Positions 1 to 8,976 are shown, counted from the first letter of the stretch. The stretch: DNA of 64,000 bases from Modestobacter marinus (GCF_019799945.1 NZ_JABGCH010000025.1:1-64000), one strand, 5' to 3'. Program-made: numbers and translations. The notes: generated by a model not told the origin, from the letters alone.

Positions 1-2
1 GC

Positions 3-71
3 GGCCTCTACCTCAACGACCCCACCGCCTGGCCCTCAGACCCCCGACGTTTCAACGGAGAGCAGCACTAG
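3..71 (+). CDS. possible 3' end of an unidentified CDS
   Basis: The window opens in a frame that reads GLYLNDPTAWPSDPRRFN and stops at TAG 69-71. About 22 codons are visible, so the gene would begin outside the window. The peptide is not recognised. A short open stretch is expected by chance in DNA this GC-rich, so this is only a candidate. Confidence 0.2.
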   Translation, partial: GLYLNDPTAWPSDPRRFNGEQH

Positions 72-209
72 TGCCGTGCAGTCTTGTCGATGTCGTCGGC
101 GGGTAACCCGGGTGCTTGTTGCGGACGGCATTCCAGGTGAGTATTTTGCCGACCGTCCGGTGGCCTCTCCAACCGGTCGCCCAGTTCGTAGACCGTGCTC
201 CCCGCCTGG

Positions 210-522
210 TAAGCAGTAGACAGCGAGCTGGTGACCGCGGCCGCGATCGCGTCGGCGCGGGTCTCGCGGCGCGCGGACTTCCGCGAGGGGAGACCGCCGC
301 GGGATGGAGACCCCGCGTCGGTGGTCAGCGAGATGATCGGCCGGCCTGCCAGCCTCCGGTTGACGTCCCCGGTGCACGAGCCTGCGGATGACCAGGCGAA
401 GCGCCCAGCCGAGGAGAAGGACGCCGCCGATCCCCAGTGGTCGGCCGACCAGCCAGTCGGCCACCGACGCTCTCCTGCCGTTGCCGCCGGTGTGCTCGTA
501 CACCCATCCGCAGACCCCCGGG
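210..522 (-). pseudogene. relic of a mechanosensitive channel (MscS family) N-terminus
   Basis: Read on the minus strand, the segment gives PGVCGWVYEHTGG, then VADWLVGRPLGIGGVLLL and ALRLVIRRLVHR. This is the usual opening of actinobacterial MscS-type channels: a short periplasmic stretch, a first membrane helix and a basic end. The continuation (NRRLAGRPIISLTTDAG, then RRETRADAIAAAVTSSL) lies in another frame, so there is at least one frameshift. The pore helix and beta domain are absent downstream. I infer a truncated, non-functional remnant. Identification rests on motif recall, not a database comparison. Confidence 0.4.
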
Positions 523-642
523 CCTGTGGGCCGCAGACGCCCGGCGGGGGAGCGTCGGTGGTGACCGGCGGCGATCCGCGCCGGGCGTTGGCACGTCGCC
601 GCCCCGGTCCGGGTCGCCCGGGATCAATAGCGAGCCCCCCGC

Positions 643-801
643 CTAGGACTGGAGAAGACGGGCCTTCTGCGTGGCGAACTCCTCGTCGGTGAGGAGCCCG
701 GCTTGCCGGAGTTCGCCGAGCTTGGTCAGCTGGGTGTGCAGTTGGTCGACGCCAGCGAGCAGCCCCGGTCCGCCGCGGCCGCGTCCCAGCCTGCCCCTCA
801 T
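643..801 (-). CDS. SHOCT-domain small protein (52 aa)
   Basis: The 52-residue protein starts MRGRLGRGRGGPG. It ends in a SHOCT motif (about residues 19-51), a short C-terminal helix pair with the pattern LTKLGELRQAGLLTDEEF followed by ATQKARLL. SHOCT domains are thought to mediate oligomerisation or attachment to other proteins. The ATG (801-799) overlaps the TGA (800-798) of the upstream DUF6325 reading frame, so the two are probably translationally coupled. That overlap also supports both ends. The N-terminus is basic and glycine-rich. The gene is too short for many callers but looks genuine. Confidence 0.7.
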   Translation of the reverse strand: MRGRLGRGRGGPGLLAGVDQLHTQLTKLGELRQAGLLTDEEFATQKARLLQS

Positions 802-1280
802 GACGGCACCTCCACCATCGTCGGCGCCTCGTCGGCCCGCCGCGCTTCCGGCACCTGCGTCGCCCGGGCGGCCAGGGCGCTGTCGAGATTTCCCCGAGGC
901 ACGCGGTCGTGGGCGACAACGGTGCCGTGCACCTGCCGGACGGCGTCGCCGAACGCGGCCCCCAGCGGTTCTCCCAGAGCAGCATCAGCGTGGTGGTGTC
1001 GGGCTGCAGAGTGGCCGCGATCTGCGTCAGGTCCTCGTCGCTGAGGAGCTCGAGGACATCGCCGTCGACCGCGCCGAACGGAGCGCCGTCCTCGTTCTCG
1101 AGCTCCCCTCAGTGACACGACCGTCGGTGGCGATGTACAGCACGGCGGCATCGAGCACCCGGACGGTGCCGGAGTCGACCAGCTCGGCGAGCGCCGGGGC
1201 GATCGCGGCGTTCAGCGCCTGGCCGGGGAACGCCAGCGCGATCCACTCGACCGGGCCCGTGATCGGCTGACTGCTGTCAT
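798..1280 (-). pseudogene. DUF6325 family protein, frameshifted (copy 1)
   Basis: The conserved opening GPVEWIALAFPGQ, then ALAELVDSGTVRVLDAAVLY, an acidic ENEDG stretch, LLWENRWG and a C-terminal HDRVPR segment identify DUF6325, an actinobacterial family of unknown function. The pieces lie in three frames after an ATG at 1280, which has a good GGAGGAGG ribosome site upstream. Three one-base deletions restore one reading frame of about 161 residues. Two fall in G runs (near 1109 and 976); the third is just after the start. The restored frame stops exactly at the start of the SHOCT gene. It may be a real pseudogene or homopolymer sequencing error. The paralogue is at 16871-17271. Confidence 0.75.
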
Positions 1281-1607
1281 GGGTTGCCTCCTCCTGTGGT
1301 GCGGTCTCTACCGGTGCGCGGCTCGTCCATCGATCTGCTCTGCCCTTCGGAGGGCGCCAGTGGGGCCTGCACGCGGAAGACCGCAGGTTTCCCCTCCGCC
1401 TGCCCCGGTGCCTCCTCCGCAGTGGAGGAGTTCTCCGACCCGGCGAGGCCGCGTCGCGCCGCGCGGACCTGTGGACGCGCCGGCTCGCCGCCGGAGGGTC
1501 TGATTGGGAACGCCGTTCCCCTTCGGCGCTCCATCTCGGCCGGACGAGGCGCGCGCATGCTCGATCCGCGACGCTGACGGACAAGGGACCGAGAGGGGGA
1601 CGCCACC
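1281..1607. other. intergenic region between divergent DUF6325 and 70-residue-protein genes
   Basis: No gene was recognised in these 327 bases. They separate two divergently oriented genes, so they should hold both promoters. A perfect inverted repeat GGGAAC-GCC-GTTCCC lies at 1506-1520 and could be an operator. No convincing -35/-10 pair was identified by eye. Confidence 0.4.
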
Positions 1608-1811
1608 GTGTCGTCACGTTGCGAGTTCCGTGTGGCGGGGCGCCTTTTCGAACGGACCCGCGGCGCTTTCCCGGACATGCAACTGGTCGACGTGCCACCG
1701 GAGACGATCGCCTACGGCGAGGTCGTCGATGAGGCATACCTCCACGGCGGGCTGGCATCGATCCAGGCCCTCGGCCTGCACGTCGTGTCCCTGCACGAAG
1801 TGCCCCCGCGA
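1608..1811 (+). pseudogene. ~70-residue conserved actinobacterial protein, stop codon lost (copy 1)
   Basis: GTG 1608 follows a purine-rich ribosome site (GAGAGGGGGA). The conserved part reads CEFRVAGRLFERTRGAF, then PPETIAYGEVVDEAYLHG and LGLHVVSLHEVP. It matches the intact 71-residue paralogue at 15651-15866. In that copy the reading frame ends after MPR, whereas here the frame runs on, open to 2360, across the next gene. Only the first ~67 codons align. The family is recognisable as a small actinobacterial protein often found beside regulators, but I know no function. It is either a lost stop or another sequence error. Confidence 0.55.
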
Positions 1812-1906
1812 CGTCACCGCGGCTCCCAGGACCACGAGGCGAAGCACCACCGGTCGGCGGGCCGCGTCCGCGGGGCGGCTGTCACGAGATCAGAGGAGAG
1901 ATCACC

Positions 1907-2740
1907 ATGTGTCGTTGGCTGGGGTACCTCGGCAGTCCGATCGAGCCCCGGGAGCTGCTCTACGACCCGGAGCGCTCCCTCATCGAACAGAGCATGCGCC
2001 ACGCCCCGGACGCCTCGATCGCCAACGGTGACGGCTTCGGCCTCGGCTGGTACGGCCGCCGCGACGTCCCCGCCCTGTTCCACAGCGCAACCCCCGCGTG
2101 GGGCGATCGCAACCTCCGCGCGCTCTCGGCCGAGATCTCGTCGCCGATGTTCCTCGCCCATGTTCGGGCGGCGACCGGCACGCCTGTGCAGGAGACGAAC
2201 TGCCACCCGTTCAGCCACGGGCGCTGGATGTTCGTGCACAACGGCTACATCGCCGATTACCTCCGGCTGCGGCGAGACATGGTGCTGGCCGTGCGCCCAG
2301 ACCTCTTCTCCGCCATCGAGGGGACGACTGACTCAGAGGTCATGTTCCACCTCGCACTGACCTTCGGGCTGCGGGAGGAGCCGATCCCCGCGCTCGAGCG
2401 GATGGCGGGGTTCGTGGAGTCACTGGCGGCCGCTGCCGGGATCGGTGAGCCGCTGCAGATGACGGTCGGCGTCATGGACGGCGAGCGCCTGTTCGCGGTG
2501 CGCTACGCCAGCGGACCGGAGGTCAACACGCTCTACTACAGCGCCGACGTCGAGTCCCTGCGCGCGCTGTATCCGGCCGAGGAGCGCTTCGCGCACTTCT
2601 CGGCCGAGTCCCGTGTCGTCGTCTCGGAACCGCTCGTGGCGCTACCTGGGCTGTGGCACGAGGTGCCGGCCGGCTCGGCGATGATCGTGGAGAAGGGCGG
2701 GGTCGAACGGTTGCCCTTCACGCCACGCCCGCCGGGTTGA
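1907..2740 (+). CDS. class II glutamine amidotransferase (YafJ/EgtC-like)
   Basis: The 277-residue protein starts MCRWLGY, so Cys2 becomes the N-terminal nucleophile once Met1 is removed, as in Ntn glutamine amidotransferases. Other family marks are GDGFGLGWYG (near 43-52), the FLAHVRAATGTPVQETNCHPF block, VHNGYI and a TDSEVMFHLAL helix. It should hydrolyse glutamine and pass ammonia to an acceptor, but no synthase partner is adjacent, so the acceptor is unknown. Ergothioneine EgtC is one relative, yet no other egt gene is present. An AGAGGAGAG ribosome site precedes the ATG. The gene appears intact. Confidence 0.85.
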   Translation: MCRWLGYLGSPIEPRELLYDPERSLIEQSMRHAPDASIANGDGFGLGWYGRRDVPALFHSATPAWGDRNLRALSAEISSPMFLAHVRAATGTPVQETNCHPFSHGRWMFVHNGYIADYLRLRRDMVLAVRPDLFSAIEGTTDSEVMFHLALTFGLREEPIPALERMAGFVESLAAAAGIGEPLQMTVGVMDGERLFAVRYASGPEVNTLYYSADVESLRALYPAEERFAHFSAESRVVVSEPLVALPGLWHEVPAGSAMIVEKGGVERLPFTPRPPG

Positions 2741-2839
2741 GCGGGGGGTCTCGGCGCGCGGGTCGGCGACTGCGGCCAGCTTCCCGCCGGCGGATGTGAC
2801 CGTTGCGTGGGACACCGACGGGCCGCACCATCCACCGGC

Positions 2840-3529
2840 ATGAGCGCCTCCGCCGCAGCCACCGTCACCCCGACCGTCGCCGTCCGCGGGCACTGGACCG
2901 CAGAGGTGCCCCCGGAGGTCGCCCGCGTGCACGTGAGCGTCGGGGCCCGCCACGGCGACCGTGCGCTGGTGCTGCGCGAACTGACCCGACGGGTCGAGCA
3001 GACCCGTGAGGTGCTCGCCGGTTACGGCGCGGCGGTCGAGTCTGTCGAGAATGCGCCACTGTGGATCCGCCCGCACTTCAAGGGCGACAAGCCGACGGAG
3101 CGGGTGACCGGCTACATCGCTGAGATGCAATTGACGGTCACGATCGTCGATTTCACCGTCGTCGGCGACCTGCTCCTGCGTCTCGCCGACCGGGACATGG
3201 TGAGCATCGAGGGGCCCTTCTGGTCGCTGAGGCAGGACAGCGACGCCCATCGGCGAGCACGGACCGAAGCGGTTCGGGAAGCGCGGAGGTGCGCCGAGGA
3301 GTACGCGACAGCGGCCGGCTCGCGGCTGACCGGGCTGGTCGAGATTGCCGACACCGGACTGTCCCTGGCGGCGGACGGCATGTCGCCCGGCGCGGAAGCC
3401 GGCCAGTTCCGCGCGGCTTCGATCGGCAGCGTCGCCGACGAGGTCGGCTTCGCCGTCGAGCCGGTCGCCCAGACGGTGCACGCCTCCATCGAGGCCCGGT
3501 TCACCCTCGCCCAGCCCGACTTTACGTGA
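2840..3529 (+). CDS. SIMPL-domain (DUF541) protein
   Basis: The frame from ATG 2840 gives 229 residues. A GTG at 2807 would add 11. The layout matches SIMPL/DUF541 proteins: an opening beta strand (VAVRGHWTAEVPPEVARVHVSV), the helix RRVEQTREVLAGYG, a mid-domain IRPHFKGDKPTERVTGYIA stretch and a C-terminal half starting at RRARTEAVREARRCAEEYA. The family folds into a dodecameric cage in characterised members and is linked to oxidative stress or signalling, but its biochemical role is unsettled. I see no signal peptide, so it may be cytoplasmic. It sits downstream of the amidotransferase on the same strand. Confidence 0.75.
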   Translation: MSASAAATVTPTVAVRGHWTAEVPPEVARVHVSVGARHGDRALVLRELTRRVEQTREVLAGYGAAVESVENAPLWIRPHFKGDKPTERVTGYIAEMQLTVTIVDFTVVGDLLLRLADRDMVSIEGPFWSLRQDSDAHRRARTEAVREARRCAEEYATAAGSRLTGLVEIADTGLSLAADGMSPGAEAGQFRAASIGSVADEVGFAVEPVAQTVHASIEARFTLAQPDFT

Positions 3530-3579
3530 CCCGATCGATCGGCTCGAGGACGGGACCACGCGGCCGAGTCGTACCCCGG

Positions 3580-3871
3580 TCAACGGCCAAGGCCCTCGAG
3601 CACGTCGACGACCAGCCGGGTGGCGCCGCTGGCCAGGATGGTGACGGCGATGGCGGTCAGGCGGGAGGCTCGTCCGTGAGTTCGATGACCGATGGGAGAG
3701 CGCGACGACGGGCCCGGTCGCGACGGCGATCCCGACGGCCCAGCCGGTCAGTAGGCGCCAGCCACCGGCCGGCGCCGGGGGGAACAGCAGGAGGATCGCG
3801 ACGATGACGCCGAGCGGGGACAGGGCGATCACGAGTGCGTGAGGCGTGACCTCGCCGAGCACTGTGGTCAT
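3580..3871 (-). pseudogene. deletion chimera: GAP-family N-terminus joined to MarC C-terminus
   Basis: From GTG-rich DNA at 3871 the minus strand reads MTTVLGEVTPHALVIALSPL, then VIVAILLLFPPAPAGGWRLL, the first helices of a GAP (Sap-like) six-helix membrane protein. After about 60 codons the frame changes. The tail becomes LTAIAVTILASGATRLVVDV plus LEGLGR and stops at TGA 3582-3580. That tail is nearly identical to the end of the MarC protein at 11148-11855. I infer that two membrane-protein genes were joined by an internal deletion. The product is probably non-functional. Confidence 0.6.
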
Positions 3872-3881
3872 CGCCCGGCCC

Positions 3882-5753
3882 TCATGACCGGTCCGAGCCG
3901 GCGGGAGGGGTGCGCTTCCGTTGTCCCGTGCTGCCCAGCAGTTCGTGCAGGTTGACCGCAAGCAGGACGAGCCCGGTGACGGCCAGCAGCACGGCGAGCG
4001 CGGCCTGCCAGTTGCTCAGCAGGGCGAGGACGACACCCACCGCGGCCCCTACGCCCACGGCCGCCGCAGCGAGGACGACGAGGAACAGTCGGATCCTGCC
4101 CCGTGCCGCGGCCTCCACCGCGGCGACGACGGCGAGGAAGGAGGCGAACGCCGACAGCGTCACCAGGCTCGGGCGCGTGAGCAGCACGCCGATGCCGAGG
4201 ATGAGCACCGGTGTGCTCAGCGCGGCCCACAGCCGCAGGAAGGCGGTGTGCTGCCGGACCGTGCCGGGCAGCGAGACCGAGCGCAGGTGCGCGTCCGGTG
4301 GTCCCGGATCCGGTGGTCGGGCGAGGAACGAGGCGTGCACGGCGCGCTCCTCGAGCAGCCGGGTCCGCTCGACCGTCATCGCGGTGAGCCCCGCCTCCCT
4401 GGTGCCGAGCTCGGCTGCGCGTTGCTGCTCGAGGCGGCGGGTGTCGGCGCTCGCGCCGAGCGAGCGGGCCTGGGCGCGCAGCCCGCGCAGCGCCGTCCGC
4501 TCCGCGGCGATCGCATCGTCGAGAACGGTGAGGCGATCGGCGATCTCCTCCAGCCGGGCGCGCAGCGCCGCGTGCTCCTCGGTCGCCGTGGGCGCCACCG
4601 TGGTCAGCCCAGCCCAGCCGAGCGGGTCGGCCCAGGCCCGGCGGACCTCGCCGGAGCGCTCGTACCGGGGTCCGGCCGGTGCCCGCTCGCCGCCGAACGC
4701 GTCCCGGGTGTCCAGTCCCCAGAGGCCGCGGAACCCGGTGACCCAGGGTGTCTCGTCGTCGATCATCTCCGGCCGCCACGTGCGGGCGTGCCCGGGACCG
4801 ACGGCGACCCCGTCGCCCCGGGCGTAGTCGACGAACGGGATCGCGAACCCCTTGGACGTCGACGGTGCGCGCTGCAGCCAACGCCGCACCGCGTCACGAG
4901 CGCGCCGCAGCGTCGGGATCTCGACGGAGATGACGTAGTCGCCGGGGACGAACGCACCGGAGTGAGAGCCGGCGCCGGGGAAGACGACGGGGTGATCTCC
5001 CTCGCGGCGCAACGTGGGGTCATCCCAGCGCCGCCGCAGCACCGCGCCGTGATGGTCGTGCGAGGAGGCCGCGACCCAGGCCGGGGACACCTGGCCACCG
5101 CTTCCGGCCAGGTAGACGGCGACCAGCTCCCAGTCGGCCTCGTGGTCGTTGACCCCCTGGAAGGTGGATCGCCAGTCGTTGAAGGCGTAGAAGAACCAGT
5201 ACTGGCAGATCGTGTAGCCGCCATCGGTGACGACACGGCCGTAGTAGGGGCAGCTGTCGGGCGTCGCGTACGCGGAAGTGAGCCGCTCGGCGGCGGCGAC
5301 GAGCCCGCGCGGCACCCGCCCTCGGACCAGCAGCGACAGCCGGAGCACGACGTCCACGAGCCGGGCGAGCACGCCGACGGCGGCCAGCCGCGCGGTACCC
5401 CGCAGTCGGGGCCGGGTCTGGCGCCGCCACGCCCGCACCTCTGCCCCCGTGATCGGCTGCTGGACGTAGCGCAGGTACAGCGGTCGGTCGCGGAGCTGTT
5501 CGCCGAGCTCGCCGAGCCGGTCGAGGGTGAGGCGGCCAGCAGGGACGAGCGGGGCGGTGCTGCGATCCGGTCCGCCCGCCCGGAGGCTGCACTGCGCGAC
5601 GTACGGAGCGACCGGCGTGGGCAGGAACAGCTCCCCCTCGGTGAACCGCAGCACCGGCTCGTAGGTGCGCAGCAGCGTCTGGTGGCCGACCTCGGGGATC
5701 GAGGCCGGACCGGCCGTGTTGGCCGGCTGCAGCGCGGTCACCGAAGTCGTCAC
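3882..5753 (-). CDS. large membrane-anchored protein with Vps62/DUF946-like domain
   Basis: The product has 623 residues from a GTG that overlaps the upstream gene's TGA (GTGA), implying a coupled operon. Residues ~170-400 contain CPYYGR, then CQYWFFYAFNDWRS, then GVNDHEADWELVAVYL. The Trp-Phe-Phe-Tyr and Asp-Trp-Glu signature recalls Vps62/DUF946-like and related His/Asp-rich domains. A coiled coil follows (~430-530, with EEIADRLTVLDDAIAAER). Four hydrophobic segments near the C-terminus (about 555-610) should anchor it in the membrane. Function is unknown; a large cytosolic or surface sensor is possible. The domain assignment is by motif only. Confidence 0.55.
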   Translation of the reverse strand: MTTSVTALQPANTAGPASIPEVGHQTLLRTYEPVLRFTEGELFLPTPVAPYVAQCSLRAGGPDRSTAPLVPAGRLTLDRLGELGEQLRDRPLYLRYVQQPITGAEVRAWRRQTRPRLRGTARLAAVGVLARLVDVVLRLSLLVRGRVPRGLVAAAERLTSAYATPDSCPYYGRVVTDGGYTICQYWFFYAFNDWRSTFQGVNDHEADWELVAVYLAGSGGQVSPAWVAASSHDHHGAVLRRRWDDPTLRREGDHPVVFPGAGSHSGAFVPGDYVISVEIPTLRRARDAVRRWLQRAPSTSKGFAIPFVDYARGDGVAVGPGHARTWRPEMIDDETPWVTGFRGLWGLDTRDAFGGERAPAGPRYERSGEVRRAWADPLGWAGLTTVAPTATEEHAALRARLEEIADRLTVLDDAIAAERTALRGLRAQARSLGASADTRRLEQQRAAELGTREAGLTAMTVERTRLLEERAVHASFLARPPDPGPPDAHLRSVSLPGTVRQHTAFLRLWAALSTPVLILGIGVLLTRPSLVTLSAFASFLAVVAAVEAAARGRIRLFLVVLAAAAVGVGAAVGVVLALLSNWQAALAVLLAVTGLVLLAVNLHELLGSTGQRKRTPPAGSDRS

Positions 5754-7456
5754 CGGATCAGGGCTCGCAGCCGGTCGGCCTTCTCGGGCGTCCAGTCCGC
5801 GGGGCGGAGCAGCAGCGCCCAGGCGTCCACCGACTCGCGGGTGTAGCGGTGCCCGTGCCCCTCGGGCACGTCGGTGGAGAATGGCATGTCCAGCGTGACC
5901 TGCCAGAACGTGACCAGGGGTATCCAAGTCATCTCGGGCAGGACGTCGCGCCCCGGTTCCTCGGCCAGCCAGTCGGGCCGATCGAGCAGCAGCGACGGGC
6001 TCCACCAGGTGACCGGGTCCGACGGGTGCTGCAGGATCAGCACCCGAGTGCCGGTCCACGGCTCACCGGCCGGCGGGGCGCCGCTGCTGATCTCGTTGCT
6101 GAATCGCACCGTGCGCCCGTCCCGGTACACCGGCTCGATCTCGCGACTGCCAGGGTCGCGACCGTCGCGGAACTCGGTGTGCAGGGCGTTGAAGTTCGGG
6201 GGACCGACGAACATCGCCCCGGTCACCCGGTTGCGCAGGTCGTACTCCCCGCTGAAGGCCGCCTCCGCCCCGAACGAGCCGAGGCTCTCCCCGAAGACGT
6301 ACAGCTCCGGGCGGTCACCGGGGGGCAACGCCGTCCACCGCTCGTACACGGCGTCGAACAGCTCTCGCCCGGCGGCCCGCGCCCGGTCCTGGTCGATGAG
6401 GTAGGACAGCCCCGAGGGGACGTAGGAGTACTGCATCGCGACGACCGCCGAGTCGCCGACGGCGATGTACTCGAGTGCCGACAGCGAGCCGGCGTCCAGC
6501 CAGCCGCGGCCGGTGGTGGTGGCGACCACCAGCCGGGCCCGGTCGAAGCCGCCGGCCCGCTCCAGGTCGTCCACGGCGGCCTGCGCCCTGGCCCCGACGT
6601 CGTCGGCGGTGGCGACGCCGGCGTAGATGCGGATGGGTTCGGGCACATCCGTGCCGGTGAAAGCGCCGATCTCGGCGGCCGACGGGCCGCCGGCGACGAA
6701 CGTGCGGCCCTCCCGGCCCAGGCTGTCCCAGCCGATCAGCGACCCCGGCCCGCCCGAGCGCAGCCGGCTGGTCGGGCGCTCGACGCCTGCGGGCGTCTCC
6801 TGGTCCTCCAGCGCGAACGCCCGATCGGCAGCGGCGAGCAACCCGTCGACCGCCCCCCCGCTGACCAGGAGGACCGCCACCGCGGCCACGGCGAGCCCGC
6901 CGAGGGCCCGGGCGGCGGACGGGCCGATCCACCGGGACAGCAGCCGGGCGATCGCCCGCGCCGCGCCACGAACCAGGCGGCACACCCCGAGGATCACGGC
7001 GAACACGACCAGGGCGACGACCGGCGCGAGCAGCGCCCGCCCCAGCGGCTCGGCCGGCATCCCCATCAGCTCGCGCAGCGTTCCCTGCCACCGCCGGCCG
7101 AGGACGAAGACCACCATGCCGAGCACCACCGCGCCGACGGCGAACACGCGCCACGACCACCGGCGCGGCGGGCGGGGGCCGCGGTCGGCCAGCGCCCGCC
7201 ACACTGCGGCGGCCAGCACACCCAGCCCGTAGCCCATCGCGGCGCTGATCCCGCTGACCACACCCTGCGCGACGCCCTCTCGCGGCAGCAGCGACGGGGT
7301 GAGCGACGCGCAAACCAGCAGGACCGCCGCCCAGCAGCCCGGCAGGGACAGCCTCGGCCACCGCCGCGGCTGAAGGAGCTCCGGCCGGGTTTCTGGTGTC
7401 TGCAGGGGCGGTTGGATGGGCTCGGTCTGCCGTTCGACCGCCGGCGGCACTGTCAT
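5750..7456 (-). CDS. alpha/beta-hydrolase family membrane protein (Abhydrolase_9)
   Basis: The 568-residue protein starts at ATG 7456. The N-terminal ~210 residues hold four to five transmembrane helices (AAVLLVCASLTPSLLPREGV is typical of the Abhydrolase_9 N-terminal domain). The C-terminal half is a hydrolase with the nucleophile elbow GESLGSFGAEAAF and the later GTRVLILQHPSDPVTWW block. The family is known in actinobacteria, and the substrate is unknown. It is the first gene of a two-gene operon with the Vps62-like protein (4-bp overlap), so the two probably act together at the membrane. No defect was seen. Confidence 0.8.
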   Translation of the reverse strand: MTVPPAVERQTEPIQPPLQTPETRPELLQPRRWPRLSLPGCWAAVLLVCASLTPSLLPREGVAQGVVSGISAAMGYGLGVLAAAVWRALADRGPRPPRRWSWRVFAVGAVVLGMVVFVLGRRWQGTLRELMGMPAEPLGRALLAPVVALVVFAVILGVCRLVRGAARAIARLLSRWIGPSAARALGGLAVAAVAVLLVSGGAVDGLLAAADRAFALEDQETPAGVERPTSRLRSGGPGSLIGWDSLGREGRTFVAGGPSAAEIGAFTGTDVPEPIRIYAGVATADDVGARAQAAVDDLERAGGFDRARLVVATTTGRGWLDAGSLSALEYIAVGDSAVVAMQYSYVPSGLSYLIDQDRARAAGRELFDAVYERWTALPPGDRPELYVFGESLGSFGAEAAFSGEYDLRNRVTGAMFVGPPNFNALHTEFRDGRDPGSREIEPVYRDGRTVRFSNEISSGAPPAGEPWTGTRVLILQHPSDPVTWWSPSLLLDRPDWLAEEPGRDVLPEMTWIPLVTFWQVTLDMPFSTDVPEGHGHRYTRESVDAWALLLRPADWTPEKADRLRALIR

Positions 7457-7628
7457 GCTGGCCACCCCGCGGCCCTGATGGGCGGGGCGGAGTCGGTCCG
7501 GCGGCACCGGACGACGACGGACGGGGACGGGGAACGGGTGGTCAGCACCGTCGCACGCCTGGTGGCCGGGCATCTCCGACACCCGCATCCAGCGGCGCGT
7601 CCGGTGCGCGCTGCTGCGAACGGCCTCG

Positions 7629-8837
7629 TCATGACGGAGCCGCGTCGATGCCCGCCGCCCGGTTCCGCTCCTGCTCCGCTCGTGCCCGCTCCTCCGCCGT
7701 CAGCCGGGCGCCGAGGTGACCGTGCTGCACCAGCGTGGCGAGGGTGTCCATGACGATGCGCGCGCCGAGCAGCGAGGTGATGTCCGCGTGGTCGTACGGC
7801 GGCGCTATCTCGACGAGGTCCATTCCGACCAGCCCCTCCTCCGCGACCATCCGGACCGCTGCGAGCGCTTCGCGGGGCGTCATGCCACCGGGCTCGGGGG
7901 TTCCGGTTCCGGGGGCGTAGCCAGGGTCCACGACGTCGATGTCGAAGGAGAGGTACACGGCGTCGGCGCCCTTCCAGGCGATCTCGAGTGCGATGTCCAT
8001 GGCGCGCCGGATGCCGAGGTCCTCGACGTCGAACATCGTGATCACGGTGGTGTCGATCTGCTGGGCCACCTTGACCCCGGAGTGGTTGCCGATCCAGCCG
8101 CCGATACCGATCTGCACGAGGTTCGCGGGCGGGACGTTGGGCAGTCTGGTGGCATGCGACCAGTGCGTCGTGTGCATCCGCTCGTCCATGGTGGTCTCTG
8201 CGGTGTCGATGTGGCGGTCGAAGTGGACGATGCCGAGCTTTCCGTCGATGTGTCTCGCGAGCGCCTTGGCGTCCGGATACCCGATGCTGTGGTCGCCGCC
8301 GATGATCACCGGGAAGCAACCGGCGTCCAGGATATGGGACACCCCGAGGTCTATCTGGTCGAACGTCTTCTCGATGTTGGACGGGATGACGAACAGGTCA
8401 CCGGCGTCCCCGATGCTGATCTCCTCCAGCAGGTCCATGCCGATGTCCGGGCTGTAGGAGTCGTAGAGCGCGGAGATCCGGCGGATGGCCTGGGGCCCGA
8501 AACGAGCGCCACTGCGGTAGGTCGTGCCCATGTCGAAAGGTGCGCCCACGACGGCGACGTCATGTCTCCCTATGGCGCGGATGTCCTCCACGTAGGGCCT
8601 CTTCAGGAAGGTTGTGATCCCGGCGAACATCGGGTCCAGGCCCCGCGAGAACAGCGAGATGTCCCGGTCGTTGATCGACGGCGCTGCCGGCAGACCCAGG
8701 TCGAGGCTCCGCTCGACCATCTCCCTGCGCTTGGTCTCCGGGACGTCGCCGAGGCGACGCCGGGCACGCATGCCGGAGAGCCGCTGTCTGACCTCCTCGA
8801 GCTCCCGGTCGTCTGCGAAGCGCCGATCATCTGCCAT
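7629..8837 (-). CDS. agmatinase-family ureohydrolase (substrate uncertain)
   Basis: The 402-residue metal-dependent hydrolase splits a guanidino group to urea. Metal motifs are GGDHS (180-184), HFDRHID (205-211) and SFDIDVVDPGYAPGTGTPEP (from 297). The usual arginase/agmatinase motif is DAHxD; here the second position is Arg (DRHID). There is also a ~60-residue N-terminal extension before the catalytic core. Such diverged members include enzymes acting on guanidine or guanidino acids rather than agmatine, so the substrate is open. A GGAAGG ribosome site precedes the ATG. It is the downstream neighbour, on the same strand, of the DUF1269 gene and lies near arcA. Confidence 0.85.
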   Translation of the reverse strand: MADDRRFADDRELEEVRQRLSGMRARRRLGDVPETKRREMVERSLDLGLPAAPSINDRDISLFSRGLDPMFAGITTFLKRPYVEDIRAIGRHDVAVVGAPFDMGTTYRSGARFGPQAIRRISALYDSYSPDIGMDLLEEISIGDAGDLFVIPSNIEKTFDQIDLGVSHILDAGCFPVIIGGDHSIGYPDAKALARHIDGKLGIVHFDRHIDTAETTMDERMHTTHWSHATRLPNVPPANLVQIGIGGWIGNHSGVKVAQQIDTTVITMFDVEDLGIRRAMDIALEIAWKGADAVYLSFDIDVVDPGYAPGTGTPEPGGMTPREALAAVRMVAEEGLVGMDLVEIAPPYDHADITSLLGARIVMDTLATLVQHGHLGARLTAEERARAEQERNRAAGIDAAPS

Positions 8838-8976
8838 CTCGGTTCCTTCCTCGGATCCCGATCACTCGTGCCGGAGCCCAAGCGATGCCCTGAGCGGGAC
8901 CGCCCCTCAGCCCCGCAGGTGGGGCACGCGGGTGGTCGGTTGGCAGTCACCGGACGGGATCCGCGGTGCCTGAGGC

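Noticed and set aside
3921-5846. A 641-residue open frame antisense to the Vps62-like gene.
   Set aside because: High GC keeps antisense frames open. The minus-strand frame has a coiled coil, membrane helices and a coupled start; the plus-strand frame has Gln/Arg-rich composition without motifs.
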